Below are positions 45,946 through 58,170 of a stretch of 64,000 nucleotides of DNA, piece after piece. The translations under genes and the position numbers were made by a program. Every line of letters begins with the position of its first letter. The first letter of the stretch is position 1. Source of the DNA: Bubalus kerabau (Eukaryota; Chordata; Mammalia; Artiodactyla; Bovidae). The notes beneath the pieces are model-generated. The model was not told where the DNA came from, searched no databases, and saw nothing but the letters and a program-made list of their open reading frames with translations. Location of the stretch: positions 172,256,240 through 172,320,239 of the forward strand of contig NC_073625.1 of the NCBI RefSeq assembly GCF_029407905.1, read 5' to 3'.

Positions 45946-47888
45946 ATAATCATAATAGAAAATATAAAAAAAATATTTAAAGCATCCTGTCTACTCTAAG
46001 TTCAGTAAAATTTTTGTCAACCTAAGCCTAATCTCAGATTAAACAAAACAAATGGTTACTAAGTAGATGGCCTCTTTAAATCTGTTTACTTTGCCAAGGA
46101 TGAAGGGATAAGACTATCTTAATTTGCAGTTCAGAAAGCACTCTTCCCAACTTAGAAGCAGAGGGGAAAAAGAAGTCCAAGCATCAACTTAAACATTTTG
46201 TAATTATAGGATTTTGGGTTTGGAATCACTTCACTTAATCTTTACATGACCCAGAACTCAACCCAAAAGATCAAAAGAACAGTATTTTCAATTCCATTCA
46301 TGAAAATTAAGGACTTGGCTAGAGTTAATAAAATTGAGGAGAAAAAAGAAAAGTTGTTAGTCAAAGTAGTGTAATCCTCATCCCAATGCCAAGTGAAAGA
46401 GTCTTAGTCATACATTATTTCCATTATGGTAGGTCATACTTTTGCTTATAGATTTGTAAAAGAAAACATAATATCCTGAAGGTGAATTGCTCCATGTGGG
46501 AGATCCATATTAAGATGTCACTGTTAGAGCGACCCCAGAAGCTTATCAGATCTAAATAAAAGATTGATGGTGATTCTGAGTTTAAAATTTAATGTCCAAG
46601 GCTAGCTACTAAATTTTACATTACAAGAATGCTGACGGTACTGTAAATCAATAAAATCAATTATTTTCTCTTAAGGGATTGATTTTATAAGATAAAAATT
46701 ATTTACATATCATTATGTGTTTTTTCCGAGGACATTATTTATTTATGTCACTCACTATTATTTGTCAAGATTTTCATTTTGATGGATTTAATGGATAATA
46801 TTCCATATATGGTACATTAGAAGTCCTATTCAGCTAAAAATGCCCTTTTCACCTATAAATTGCTAATAGACATGATTGTTCCTACCTATAAACATGGCAG
46901 ACTGTGTTTGCAGATACACTGTAATAACCTCAACACCCAAATTCAAAGAAACAATTCCCAACGTTTAATCATATTTTAAACTGACTCCTTGGAAAAAGGA
47001 GCTTCAAGACAGCTATACTGTGCTATGAAGACACAATCAAAATAGTAATCATAGCTATGTGGTGTCTTTGTAAACAAATGGTGTCTGTTTATCCAACACC
47101 TTAGTTACTATGAAAATCTTTCCTAAAACCAGGTTACCAATTCACAGGGGCTTTATCTTTGACTAAACCCATTTCTCAAGTGGGTTAAAGGCTTGTGCAA
47201 GAAAGTAAATGACCTTCTGTAGGTTTAAAATGGGCTGTGAGGTTAAGACCCGTGTAGTGCCACTCAAAGATAAGAGCTGGCAGTGTCTTCTCCAGGCTCT
47301 GTCACTAACGTTCTCAGCGAACTCTCTTCCCCAACCTCCAGGAGGGAAGAAACCGTCTTACTAAATAATGCAAATACTGTAACAATATATGCCTCCAACT
47401 GTGTTTTCATAAAATTATATGTTCAAGGTTTTTGATCATTTAAGCTGATCAGACTCTTGGTTATATTTATAATAAAAAAATAACAGATGCCAGTATGGAA
47501 AAAAGGCTCAAACATTATCATAAGGGATCAAAGTATATTTCAAAATAAGTTATCAAAAGTTATAATTAGTGTTGAAACTCAGAATTAGTATCTGGGAAAG
47601 ACAAATTTCCTGGACAATAGTGACTTCATTATTTTCTTTTCTTAATATAAGGGTGGTCTACTTTAATCATGGAGGAGAAATCCTTTTACTTATTCCTAAA
47701 TATATTGGATTAAGGTCACATGTGCATTAGGAATAAGGGTGTTTTTAAGCAGTTAATCATGTGTATTCAAGATAAAGATACAAAAATCAATGATCAATTG
47801 TATTTAAGTCCTGAAATCAAGAACTTACTCAGAAAAGCTTTTATAGGTTTTCATCAGCTAATATGATTATTTGTTTTAAAATGTTTCA
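45946..47888. other. Repeat-poor A/T-rich stretch
   Basis: Nearly 2 kb without a recognised repeat, gene or RNA. Confidence 0.45.
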
Positions 47889-47900
47889 AGTATTAAATTT

Positions 47901-48204
47901 GGGCTTCCTTGGTAGCTTAGCTGGTAAATAATCCACCTACAATGTAGGAGACCCTGGTTTGATTCCTGGGTTGGGAAGATCCCCCTGGAGAAGGGATAGG
48001 CTACCCTCTCCAGTACTCTTGGGCTTCCCATTCGGGAGACCTGGGTTTGATCCCTGGCTTGGGAAGTTTCCCTGGAGTAGGGCATGGCAACCCATTCCAG
48101 TATTCTCCCCTAGAGAACCCCCATGGACAGAGAAGCCTGGCAGGCTACAGTCCATGGGGTCACAAAGAGTCAGATACGACTGACCGACTAAGCACAGACA
48201 ACAC
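47901..48204 (+). mobile_element. Bov-tA dimer
   Basis: Two tRNA-like heads, the second shortened (GGGCTTCCCATTCGGGAGAC), and one tail. Perfect 12-bp target-site duplication AGTATTAAATTT at 47889-47900 and 48205-48216. Confidence 0.93.
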
Positions 48205-48503
48205 AGTATTAAATTTAAACTTTTTACTTTTTCCAAGTAATTTGCATCATTTCCCCTCTATATATTCCCATATTTGAAAAAACACAAAATATATGACACA
48301 CATCTAAAAACATTTATAGAGTTTTGAAAGTTACAAAAGATACAAACACCTATGTGAAAGTCAAACATCACAGATATGTAAAAAGAAAAAGTTATTAATC
48401 TTCTCTTAACTTTCTCCAATTCCATCCCCCTGAGAAAAACAATGTTAAATTTTAGTGTATATTCTCCTCACTAAACAAATAGCTACATATGCATTTATTC
48501 AAA

Positions 48504-48714
48504 GTGAAAGTGTTAGTTGCTCAGTTGTGTCCAACTATTTTTGACCCCATGGACTGCAACCTGCCAGGCTCCTCTGTCCATGGAATTCTCCAGACAAGAA
48601 TACTGGAGTGGGTAGCCACTCCCTTCTCCAGGGGATCTGCTCAAGCCAGGGATCAAACCTGGGTCTCCTGCATTGCAGGCAGATTCTTTACCATCTGACC
48701 CACCAGGGAAGTCC
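48504..48714 (-). mobile_element. Bov-tA type SINE, reverse orientation
   Basis: Perfect 12-bp target-site duplication CATTTATTCAAA at 48492-48503 and 48715-48726. Confidence 0.93.
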
Positions 48715-48959
48715 CATTTATTCAAACACAAACGCATAATTATAACGGCTCCATTTTATAGTCATAATTAAGTCATTCACATCATTTTACTTCTTAATCA
48801 GGACTCTGGGTAGCAAGTAACAGAAACAGAAAGTAGTTTAACTAAAAAGTAGGATTTACTGGTTCACAAAACTGAGGCTTCAAGCACAGCTGGATCAGGG
48901 ACTTAAACCAGCACCTGGTTTTACTATGTCCTGATGCTCTTCTTTTTTTTCCTGGGGAT

Positions 48960-49855
48960 AGTCTTTATTCCTGTCTCCTGTACAATGTTACGAACCTCTG
49001 TCCATACTTCATCAGGCACTCTATTAGATCTAGTCCCTTAAATCTATTTCTCACATCCACTGTATAGTCATAAGGGATTTGATTTAGGTCATACCTGAAT
49101 GGTCTAGTGGTTTTCTCCACTTGCTTCAATTTCAGTCTGAATTTGGCAATAAGAAGTTCATGATCTGAGCCACAGTCAGCTCCCAGTCTTGTTTTTGCTG
49201 ACTGTATAGAGCTTCTCTATCTTTAACTGCAAGGAATATAATCAATCTGATTTCTGTGTTGTCCATCTGGTGATGTCCATGTGGAGAGTCTTCTCTTGTG
49301 TTGTTGGAAGAGGGTGTTTGCTATGACCAGTGCATTCTCTTGGCAGAACTCTATTAGCCTTTGCCCTGCTTCATTCTGTATTCCAAGGCCAAATTTGCCT
49401 GTTACTCCAGTTGTTTCTTAACTTCCTACTTTTGCATTCCAGTCCCCTTTAATGAAAAGGGCATCTTTTTGGGGTGATAGTTCTAGAAGGTCTTATGGGT
49501 CTTCATAGAACTGTTCAACTTCAGCTTCTTCAGCATTACCAGTTGGGGCATAGACTCGGATTACCATGCTATTGAATGGTTTGCCTTGGAAACGAACAGA
49601 GATCATTCTGTCATTTTTGAGATTGCATCCAAGTACTGCATTTTGGACTCTTTTGTTGACTGTGATGGCTACTCCATTTCTTCTAAGGGATTTCTGCCGA
49701 CAGTAGTAGATATAATGGTCATCTGAGTTAAACTCACCCATTCGAGTCCATCTTAGTTCACTGATTCCTAGAATGTCGATGTTCACTCTTGTCATCTCCT
49801 GTTTGACCACTTCCAATTTGCCTTGATTCATGGACCTAAGGGAAGCAAAAAGCAA
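48960..49855 (-). pseudogene. Inverted BovB endonuclease-domain fragment
   Basis: On the minus strand the 120-codon open piece at 49493-49855 reads as the N-terminal part of a BovB APE-type endonuclease, including the LGISELRWTRMGEF segment and the catalytic-site-like YAPTGNAEEAEVEQF region. Further endonuclease text continues to the left (minus strand) but with stops. It is separated by inversion from its own RT domain, so no polyprotein is possible. Confidence 0.88.
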
Positions 49856-51925
49856 AGGGAAAAAGGAAAGATATATCCATTTGAATGCAGAGTTCCAAAG
49901 AATAGCAAGGAGAGATAAAAAAGCCTTCCTCAGTGATCAGTGCAAAGAAGTAGAGGAAAACAATAGAATGGGAAAGACTAGAGATCTCTTCAAGAAAATT
50001 AGAGATATCAAGGGAACATTTCATGAAAAGATGGGCTCGATAAAGGACAGAAATGGTATGCGTCTAACAGAAGCAGAAGATATTAGGACGAGATGGCAAG
50101 AATACACAGAAGAACTGTACAAAAAAGATCTTCACGACCCAGATAATCATAATGGTGTGATCACTCACCCAGAGCCAGACATTCTGGAATGTGAAGTCAA
50201 GTGGGCCTTAGGAAACATCACTACGAACAAAGCCAGTGGAGGTGATGGAATTCCTGTTGAGCTATTTCAAATCCTGAAAGATGATGCTGTGAAAGTGCTG
50301 CACTCAGTTCAGTTCAGTTCAGTCGCTCAGTCGTGTCTGACTCTTTGCGACCCCTTGAATTGCAGCACGCCAGGCCTCCCTGTCCATCACCAACTCCCGG
50401 AGTTCACTCAAACTCATGTCCGTTGAGTTGGTGATGCCATCCAACCATCTTATCCTCTGTCGTCCCCTTCTCCTCCTGCCCCCAATCCCTCCCAGCATCA
50501 GGGTTTTTTTCCAGTGAGTCAACTCTTTGCATGAGGTGGCCAAAGGATGGGAGTTTCATCTTTAGCATCAGTCCTTCCAAAGAACACCCAGGACTGATCT
50601 CTTTTAGAGTGGACTGGTTGGATCTCCTTACAGTCCAAGGGACTCTCAAGAGTCTTCTCCAACACCACAGTTCAAAAGCATCAATCCTTTGGCGCTCAGC
50701 TTTCTTCACAGTCCAACTCTCACATCCATACATGACCACTGGAAAAACAATAGCCTTGACTAGACGGACCTTTGTTGGCAAAGTAATGTCTCTGCTTTTG
50801 AATATGCTATCTAGGTTGGTCATACCTTTCCTTCCAAGGAGTAAGTGTCTTTATTTCATGGCTGCAATCACCACCTGCAGTGATTTTGTGCTGCACTCAA
50901 TATGCCAGCAAATTTGGAAAACTCAGCAGTGGCCACAGGACTGGAAAATGTCAGTGTTCATTCCAATCCCAAAGAAAGGCAATGCCAAAGAATGCTCAAA
51001 CTACCACACAATTGCACTCATCTCACACGCTAGTAAAGTGATGCTTAAAATCCTCCAAGCCAGGCTTCAGCAATAGGTGAACCGTGAACTTCCAGATGTT
51101 CAAGCTGGATTTAGAAAAGGCAGAGGAACCAGAGATCAAATTGCCGACATTTGTTGGATCATTGAAAAAGCAAGACAGTTCCAGAAAAACATCTGTTTCT
51201 GCTTTATTGCCTATGCCAAAGCCTTTGACTGTGTGGATCATAATAAACTGTGGAAAATTCTTCAAAAAATGGGAATACCAGACCACCTGACCTGCCTGCT
51301 GAGAAATCTGTATGCAGATCAGGAAGCAACAGTTAGAACTGGACATGGAACAACAGACTGGTTCCAAATAGGAAAAGGAGTACGGCAAGGCTGTATATTG
51401 TCCCCCTGTTTATTTAACTTATATGCAGAGTACATCATGAGAAATGCTGGGCTGGAAGAAGCACAAGCTGGAATCAGGATTGCCAGGAGAAATATCAATA
51501 ACCTCAGATATGCAGATGACACCACCCTTATGGCAGAAAGTGAAGAACTAAAGAGCCTCTTGATGAAAGTGAAAGAGGAGAGTGAAAAAGTTGGCTTAAA
51601 GCTCAACATTCAGAAAACAAAGATCATGGCATCTGGTCCCATCACTTCATGGCAAATAGATGGAGTAACAGTGGAAATAGTGGCTGACTTATTTTTGGGC
51701 AGCTCCCAAATCACTGCAGATGGTGATTGCAGCCATGAAATTAAAAGACAGTTACTCCTTGGAAGGAAAGTTATGACCAAGCTAGATAGCATATTCAAAA
51801 GCAGAGACATTACTTTGCCAACAAAGGTCCATCTAGTCAAGGCTATGGTTTTTCCAGTGGTCATGTATGGATGTGAAAGTTGGACTATAAAGAAAGCTGA
51901 GTGCCGAAGAATTGATGCTTTTTAA
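49840..51925 (+). pseudogene. BovB reverse-transcriptase domain, split by a nested insertion and stops
   Basis: Open pieces at 49830-50426 and 51077-51925 read as one RT domain once 50307-50899 is recognised as an insertion. RT motif A has lost an aspartate (IAYAKAFD where other copies read IDYAKAFD), motif B is present and YADD is kept. A TAG stands at 51074-51076 where other copies encode Tyr. Not functional. Confidence 0.88.
50307..50887 (-). mobile_element. BovB LINE 3' 0.58 kb nested inside another BovB
   Basis: Reverse-oriented, left edge (TTCAG)n, truncated within the RT C-terminal region. Perfect 12-bp target-site duplication GTGCTGCACTCA at 50295-50306 and 50888-50899, copied from the host BovB RT sequence. 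Confidence 0.95.
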
Positions 51926-52494
51926 CTGTGGTGTCGGAGAAGACTCTTGAGAGTCCCTTGCACTGAAAGGAGATCCAACCAGTCCATGCTAAAGGAGATC
52001 AGTTCTGGATGTTCATTGGAAGGACTGATGTTGAAGCTGAAACTCCAATACTTTGACTACCTGATGAGAAGAGCTGACTCATTGGAAAAGACCCCTATGC
52101 TGGGAAAGATTGAAAGTGGGAGATGAAGGGGACGACAGAGGATGAGATGGCTGGATCACCAACTTGATGGACATGGGTTTGGGTAGACTCTGGGTGTTGG
52201 TGACGGACAGGGAGGCCTGGCATGCTGCGGTTCATGGGGTCGCAAAGAGTCGAATATGACTGAGCGACTGAACTGAACTGATGCTCTTCTACTCTATATT
52301 GGTTCATTCTTGGGCGAAACTTCCCTCGTGGTGGCAAGAGAAGCTTACATCTTCACAGCTCCAAACCCAGGGAAAAAAAGAATTATTCTTTTCCAACAGA
52401 ATCGGCTCTGGTTGTATCAATGAAATGTCCATTCCTGAGGCCAGAGGAATGCTCTCATTGTGATCACCCATGCATGTATCATGGGTACACGTAG

Positions 52495-53110
52495 ACAGAA
52501 CAGTCTCCCTGCCATAACAAAAATATACTAGGTTGGGTGGCTTAAATAAGAAGCGTTTACTTCTCATACTTATAGAAGTTGCAAATCCAAAATCAAGAGC
52601 TAGATTTGAGCTGGTGTCTGGTGAGGATAGTCTTACTGGTTTGCAGACCCTGAGAGAAAGAGAGAGAAAGACACAGAAAGGAGTGGATATGAAGGAGGAG
52701 GAAGAAGAGGAGGAAAAGGAGGATGCTGGGAGGAAGAGAAGGGGAGATGGAGAAATCTCTCATACCTCTTTTTATAAAGACACTGATCTCATTCATAAGG
52801 CTCCATCCTCATGAACTAATATCTGAAGTACCCAAAACATCCCATCTTCTAATATCATCACATTCTGTTCAGTTCAGTCATTCAGTCGTGTCTGATTCTG
52901 TGACCCCATGGACTGCAGCACATCAGACTTCCCTGTCCATCACCAACTCCCGGAGCTTGCTCAAACTCATGTCCATTGAGTCCGTGATGCCAACCAACCA
53001 TCTCATTCTCTGTCATCCCCTTCTCCTCCTGCCTTCAGTCGTCACATTGGTAGTTTTTATTTCAACATAGGAATTTGGCAGGGTGGTAGCTGCAGACATA
53101 AACATCCAGT
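52495..53110. repeat. Old interspersed repeat, family not certain
   Basis: CTGCCATAACAAAAATATAC then GGTTGGGTGGCTTAAATAAG and, near 52790, CACTGATCTCATTCATAAGG belong to a widespread old mammalian repeat whose name I cannot give with confidence. It resumes after a BovB insertion (TTTCAACATAGGAATTTGG). The middle holds a purine-rich run (GAGGAGGAAGAAGAGG) near 52693-52740. Confidence 0.55.
52867..53037 (-). mobile_element. BovB LINE, 3' 0.17 kb, reverse orientation
   Basis: TTCAGTTCAGTCATTCAGTC at the left, truncated after CCCTTCTCCTCCTGCCTTCA. ATCATCACATT and GTCGTCACATT flank it, an imperfect duplication consistent with insertion into the older repeat. Confidence 0.82.
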
Positions 53111-53269
53111 TCAAAATACTCCCAAAAGGAAAACCCAGGTTCTGGTTTTCCAAAAAGGTTAATGAATTCTGGGTCAGAAAAAACCACACATTGTCTGTTA
53201 CCAATACATCCTGTATCTCTCTTTCTCCACTTAATAGTACATTATGGACATCCCTCCATATAAAGTAAT

Positions 53270-55186
53270 CAGTTCAGTTCAGTCGCTCAGTTGTGTCCAA
53301 CTCTTTGCAACCCCATGAATCATAGCACGCTAGGCCTCCCTGTCCATCATCAACTCCTGGAGTTCACTCAAACTCATGTCTATCAAGTTGGTGATGCCAT
53401 CCAGCCATCTCATCCTCTAACATCCCTTCTCCTCCTGCCCCCAATCCCTCCCAGCAACAGGGTCTTTTCCAATGAGTCAACTCTTTGCATGAGGCGGCCA
53501 AAGTATAGGAGTTTCAGCTTTGGCATCAGTCCTTCAAAAGAACACCCAGGACTGATCTCCTTTAGAATGAACTGGTTGGATCTCCTTGCAGTCCAAGGGA
53601 CTCTCAAGAGTCTTCTCCAACACCACAGTTCAAAAGCATCAATTCTTCAGTGTTCAGCTTTCTTCACAGTCCAATTCTCACATCCATACATGACCACTGG
53701 AAAAACCATAGCCTTGGCTACATGGACCTTTGTTGGCAAAGTAATGTCTCTACTTTTTAATATGCTGTCTACGTTGGTCATAACTTTCCTTCCAAGGAGT
53801 AAGCATCATTTAATTTCATGGCTACAATCACCATCTTCAGGATTTTGGAGCTCCCCAAAATAAAGTCTGACACTATTTCCACTGTTTCCCCATCTATGTC
53901 CCATGAAGTGATGGGACCAGATGCCATGATCTTCGTTTTTTGAATGTTGAGCTTTAAGCCAACTTTTTCACTCTCCTCTTTCACTTTCATCAAGAGGCTC
54001 TTTAGTTCTTCTTCACTTTCTGCCTTAAGGGTGGAGTCATCTGCATATTTGAGGTTATTGATATTTCTCCTGGCAATCTTGATTCCAGCTTGTGCTTCTT
54101 CCAGCCCAGCATTTCTGATGATGCACTCTGCATATAAGTTAAATAAGCAGGGGGACAATATACAGCCTTGATGAACTCCTTTTCCTATTTGGAACCAGTC
54201 TGTTGTTCCATGTCCAGTTCTAACTGTTGCTTCCTGACCTGCATACAGGTTTCTCAAGAGGCAGGTCAGGTGGTCTGGTATTCCCATCTCTTTCAGAATT
54301 TCCCACAGTTTATTGTGATCCACACAGTCAAAGGCTTTGGCATAGTCAATAAAGCAGAAATAGATGTTTTTCTGGAACTCTCTTGCTTTTTCCATGATCC
54401 AGCGGATGTTAGCAATTTGATCTCTGGTTCCTCTGCCTTTTCTAAAACCAGCTTGAACATCAGGAAGTTCACAGTTCATGTATTGCTGAAGCCTGGCTTG
54501 GAGAATTTTGAGCATTACTTTACTAGCGTGTGAGATGAGTGCAATTGTGTGGTAGTTTGAGCATTCTTTGGCATTGCCTTTCTTTGGGATTGGAATGAAC
54601 ACTGACCTTTTCCAGTCCTGTGGCCACTGCTGAGTTTTCCAAATTTGCTGGCATATTGAGTGCAGCACTTTCACAGCATCATCTTTGAGGATTTGAAATA
54701 GCTCAACTGGAATTCCATCACCCCCACTAGCTTTGTTCCTAGTGATGCTTTCTAAGGCCCACTTGACTTCACATTCCAGGATGTCTGGTTCTAGGTGAGT
54801 GATCACACCATCATGATTATCTGGGTCTTGAAGATCTTTTTTGTACAGTTCTTCTGTGTATTCTTGCCACCTCTTCTTAATATCTTCTGCTTCTGTTTGG
54901 TCCATACCATTTCTGTCCTTTATCGAGCCCATCTTTGCATGAAATGTTCCCCCGGTATCTCTAATTTTCTTGAAGAGCTCTCTAGTCTTTCCCATTCTGT
55001 TGTGTTCCTCTATTTCTTTGCATTGATCACTGATGAAGGCTTTCTTATCTCTCCTTGCTATTCTTTGTAATTCTGCATTCAAATGGATATATCTTTCCTT
55101 TTCTCCTTTGCTTTTCGCTTCACTTCTTTTCACAGCTATTTGTAAGGCCTCCCCAGTCAGCCATTTTGCTCTTTTGCATTTCTTTG
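53270..55186 (-). mobile_element. BovB LINE, 1.9 kb, reverse orientation
   Basis: Left edge (TTCAG)n 3' tail. The right end is truncated just upstream of the RT domain (the minus strand begins AAAGAAATGCAAAAGAGC). No target-site duplication could be found; the right junction abuts a 54-bp hairpin at 55187-55240. Confidence 0.92.
53778..55133 (-). pseudogene. BovB reverse transcriptase, 451-codon open frame
   Basis: The longest open retroelement frame in the window. In order: an N-terminal linker rich in Lys/Glu (residues 1-110), RT fingers with IPIPKKGNAKECSNY (about 182-196), motif A FIDYAKAFDCVDHNK (about 266-280), motif B GVHQGCILSPCLFNLY (about 326-341) and motif C KYADD (about 373-377). 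The catalytic aspartates of motifs A and C are kept. No ATG starts it: the frame opens upstream by truncation and the first codon shown is GTG. The endonuclease domain is missing, and a frame change near 53835 replaces the normal C-terminus, so it is a remnant rather than a working enzyme. Confidence 0.9.
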
Positions 55187-55240
55187 TTCATTATTGACAT
55201 TATGTCTACACTGATATGTAGATATAATGTCAATAATGAA
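55187..55240. repeat. Short near-perfect hairpin at the BovB 5' junction
   Basis: Arms 55187-55209 and 55218-55240 match at 22 of 23 positions with an 8-nt loop. The hairpin lies exactly between the truncated BovB and older flanking sequence. Confidence 0.85.
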
Positions 55241-56240
55241 CCAAAAAAACCTCCTTTTTTGTAAATTCCCATAGAATATACAATTTCATTACTGATGGAT
55301 ATTCTGCTGTCTCCATTCCCCCACTCCCCACAGAGTTTTTTTTCCCCATATTATAACCGGTGCCACAAGAAACATCCTTGTATTAGCTAGTTCATTTATT
55401 TCTACAATACAGATCCCTCTAAGCGGGATTGCAAGTTCTAAATATAATATTTTAATATTCATAACCTGATGTTGGCGGATGGAGGGAATGAAAAAAAGCC
55501 ACCAAACTAGAAAGGCATCCTGAGACTGAAAAAATGAGCAGGCAGCTCCAGCTAATCCATTAATCAGTTTATTACAAGGTAACTTACTCACAGGGTGTGA
55601 TGCATATCAAGCAGACAAACCATCCAGCATTCCCATCTGCACTCAGTACCACCAAGAGGCCATTGGGACAACTTTATAGTTAACCGAGGGTACGGAGGTG
55701 GTGCTTGGAAACAGGACCTAAGTCAGGATTTAGGAATGGATAACTAGTGTCTGGGGACCAGGAATATGTCAGTGAAGATCTTCATTATTGTTTGGAAACT
55801 AATGGGGCAGAGCCCATCTGTCCTAATGATTATTACAAAGCCCTTGACAACAGAGAAGTGATTTGCCACACAGTATAGTCCTAGGTAGTGTCAGTGGACT
55901 GACAGGCTGAAATGAACAGACCCAAGGAGACGTTACTTACGCTGACAGCCATACAGCTGATTATATGTCAAAATCTGTTGTTTGCATTCCCATCAGCATA
56001 GGATGGGAATGTTGGTTTCCTCACATTTTGGACAATGTTATTACATAGTATAAGTGAAAATAATAAAATTACATTTCAGTGTATCAATTTTATAGTTTAG
56101 GTTGGGATGATTTAGCAGAACATAGGAAAGCAAGAAAATGTGTCATACGTAAACCAAATCAAGAATGTTGAGTTATGTTACTAATGTATGCAACTTGAGT
56201 TTTGTTTAACACTCTCTGCCAAAATACACTTTATTCCCTA
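55241..56240. other. Old L1-like sequence and unique sequence
   Basis: ACAAGAAACATCCTTGTATT and TCTAAGCGGGATTGCAAG (55365-55436) resemble an old L1 3' end in reverse. The rest to 56240 shows nothing recognised. Confidence 0.35.
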
Positions 56241-56251
56241 TAATTTAAAAT

Positions 56252-56270
56252 GTATATATATATATATATA
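56252..56270. repeat. (TA)n microsatellite
   Basis: A short run of TA dinucleotides. Confidence 0.8.
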
Positions 56271-56682
56271 ATAGCTTATTATGTACAGTTAATTCCACTG
56301 TTTTGGGTGCAATAAAATAGATTTTGAAAAAAAAAAATTTTTTTAATGTGACTGGAAGCCAACATCCCACTTGAGAGGGCAGATCACCCAGTGGTCCATG
56401 CTTTCCTGTCTCACCATGTGAAAAATGGAGGCTCCATATTCAAGTCAGACCAACTGAAGAGAGCATACCTGTCTGAAGGATATGAGAATAAGAATCAGCT
56501 CCTTAAACCACAAGATTGTTGACAAGGAGGTTACCACTGTTGTTATCACGATAAATAATGTGGAGTATTAAAGTTAAGTATTGATTGTGTGGTTCATTTT
56601 TATATTTATCTCAAAACTATATGGAATAGTTTTGCACTGTATATATAGTTTCAGGCAACTATATTGCTTGTTTGTTGCGGTT

Positions 56683-56886
56683 TAGGCGCTAAGTCATGTC
56701 CGACTCTTTTGCAACCCCATGGACTATAGCCCGCCAGGCTCCTCTGCCCATGGGACTTCCCAGGCAAGAATACTGGAGTGGGTTGCCATTTCCTTCTCCA
56801 GGGGATCTGCCCAACCCAGGGATCATAAACACATCTCCTGTATTGACAGGCAGGTTCTTTGCCACTGAACCACCAGCGAAACTCCA
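56683..56886 (-). mobile_element. Bov-tA type SINE, reverse orientation
   Basis: TAGGCGCTAAGTCATGTCCG at the left and GAACCACCAGCGAAACTCC at the right. Bases 56887-57190 hold no recognised feature. Confidence 0.86.
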
Positions 56887-57194
56887 TTATATATGTTATT
56901 ATAACCCTTTCAGTTTTTGCAAATCTCAAAGGTAAGAATGACATCACTTATAAAGAGAATGGCAAATTTGCACATATGAGAAATACTAAAAATCTGCCTG
57001 TCAATAGAAAGACAACTTAAAGTTGAAAACCAGAATAAGAAAATATTTGCTGCAGATGTGACAAATGAAGGTTTGTCTCTAATTTGTGTTTCCTTAACAG
57101 TTTAATGACATTTTAACTTTTCCTATTTTTGTTCACCAACCTCTTCAGGTCTTTGGTTCATTTTTTAATTGGTTGCTGATATATTTCCACAAAC

Positions 57195-57312
57195 TTTTTT
57201 TTTTCATTGTTGGCTGCAGAGCCTAGGATTTTCCCTGACCAGGGATTGAACCTGCAGTCCCAGCTTTGGAAGCTTGGAGTCTTAAGCACTGGACTGCCAT
57301 GGAAATCCTTAC
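57195..57312 (-). mobile_element. CHR-type SINE, reverse orientation, diverged
   Basis: TTTTCCCTGACCAGGGATTG with GGACTGCCATGGAAATCC at the head side. Confidence 0.65.
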
Positions 57313-57494
57313 AAACTTTAAAAGTTCTTTTTATGTTCAGAATGGTTTCTGAATTTTATCAATTCCTATTCTAGGGATGTATAACATGATTTACTTTTAA
57401 TTAGCTAGTGCAATATGTTGAATTATGTTGATATATTTCCTAAGATTGAGTCATCTTTGCATGTGACCATAGGGCATTATTTTCAACTCACTTT

Positions 57495-57600
57495 TATTGT
57501 TTTTATTTTTTTAATTGAAGGACAATTGCTTTACAGAATTTTGTTGTTTTCTGTCAACCATCAACACAAATCAGGCATAGTCAACCCACTTTTAGATTCA
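57495..57600 (-). repeat. L1 3'-end fragment, reverse orientation
   Basis: TTTTTTTAATTGAAGGACAA then TTGCTTTACAGAATTTTGTT is the reverse of a ruminant L1 3' terminus. 57600-57860 is A/T-rich with no recognised gene. Confidence 0.7.
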
Positions 57601-57865
57601 ATTTCCAGTTATTTTATTTTGGATCTCTCTATATAGAGATATATTGCTTTGCTTTGTAAATACATTTTATTTTTAAGTTTTTTCTACATATACACACTTA
57701 TAAAAATTCCTAAATGTGAATGTTCAAAAAAATAAATTTTTTGCATCCCTCGTTCCCTTTTTTGCTTTGCTATTCTTCACCTCCTTCTCCTTATTACCTA
57801 CATCATTCTTTCTCCACCCTCCCCTTTTCCTCAATGCCCATATGCCTCAGGTTAAAAATATACTG

Positions 57866-58170
57866 TAGGACTTCCTTGGTGGTACAGTGGATGGGAGTCT
57901 GCCTGAGAACGCGGGAGTCATGGGTTTGACCCCTGGTCCTGGAAGTGTCCCCATGTCTTAGGGCAACTAAACCGATGCACCACAACGATGGAGCTCATGC
58001 CCTAGAGCCCAACGCCTGAAACTACTGAAGTCCATGTGTCTAGAGCCTGTGCTCTGCAACAAGAGAAGCCACACAATGAGAGGCCCACTCACCACAATGA
58101 AGAGTAGCCCCTGCTCGTCACAACTAGAGAAAGCCCATGTGCAGCAGTAAAGATCCAGCACAGTCACTCA
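57866..58170 (+). mobile_element. CHR-2 SINE, long form
   Basis: Head GGACTTCCTTGGTGGTACAG, then GGTTTGACCCCTGG and the long unique body (CCACAACGATGGAGCTCATG, GCAACAAGAGAAGCCACACA). It is followed at once by reversed L1 ORF2-end text. Confidence 0.8.

Larger units (their letters stand above)
48944..52277 (+). mobile_element. Near full-length BovB LINE with 5' inversion, containing a nested BovB
   Basis: The 3' part (from about 49840) is forward: RT domain, 3' UTR and (CTGAA)n tail. The 5' part (48944 to about 49833), the endonuclease-coding region, is reversed. Both lie inside one 13-bp target-site duplication CTGATGCTCTTCT at 48931-48943 and 52278-52290, so this is one insertion with twin-priming-type 5' inversion. 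A later BovB sits at 50307-50887. Confidence 0.93.
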
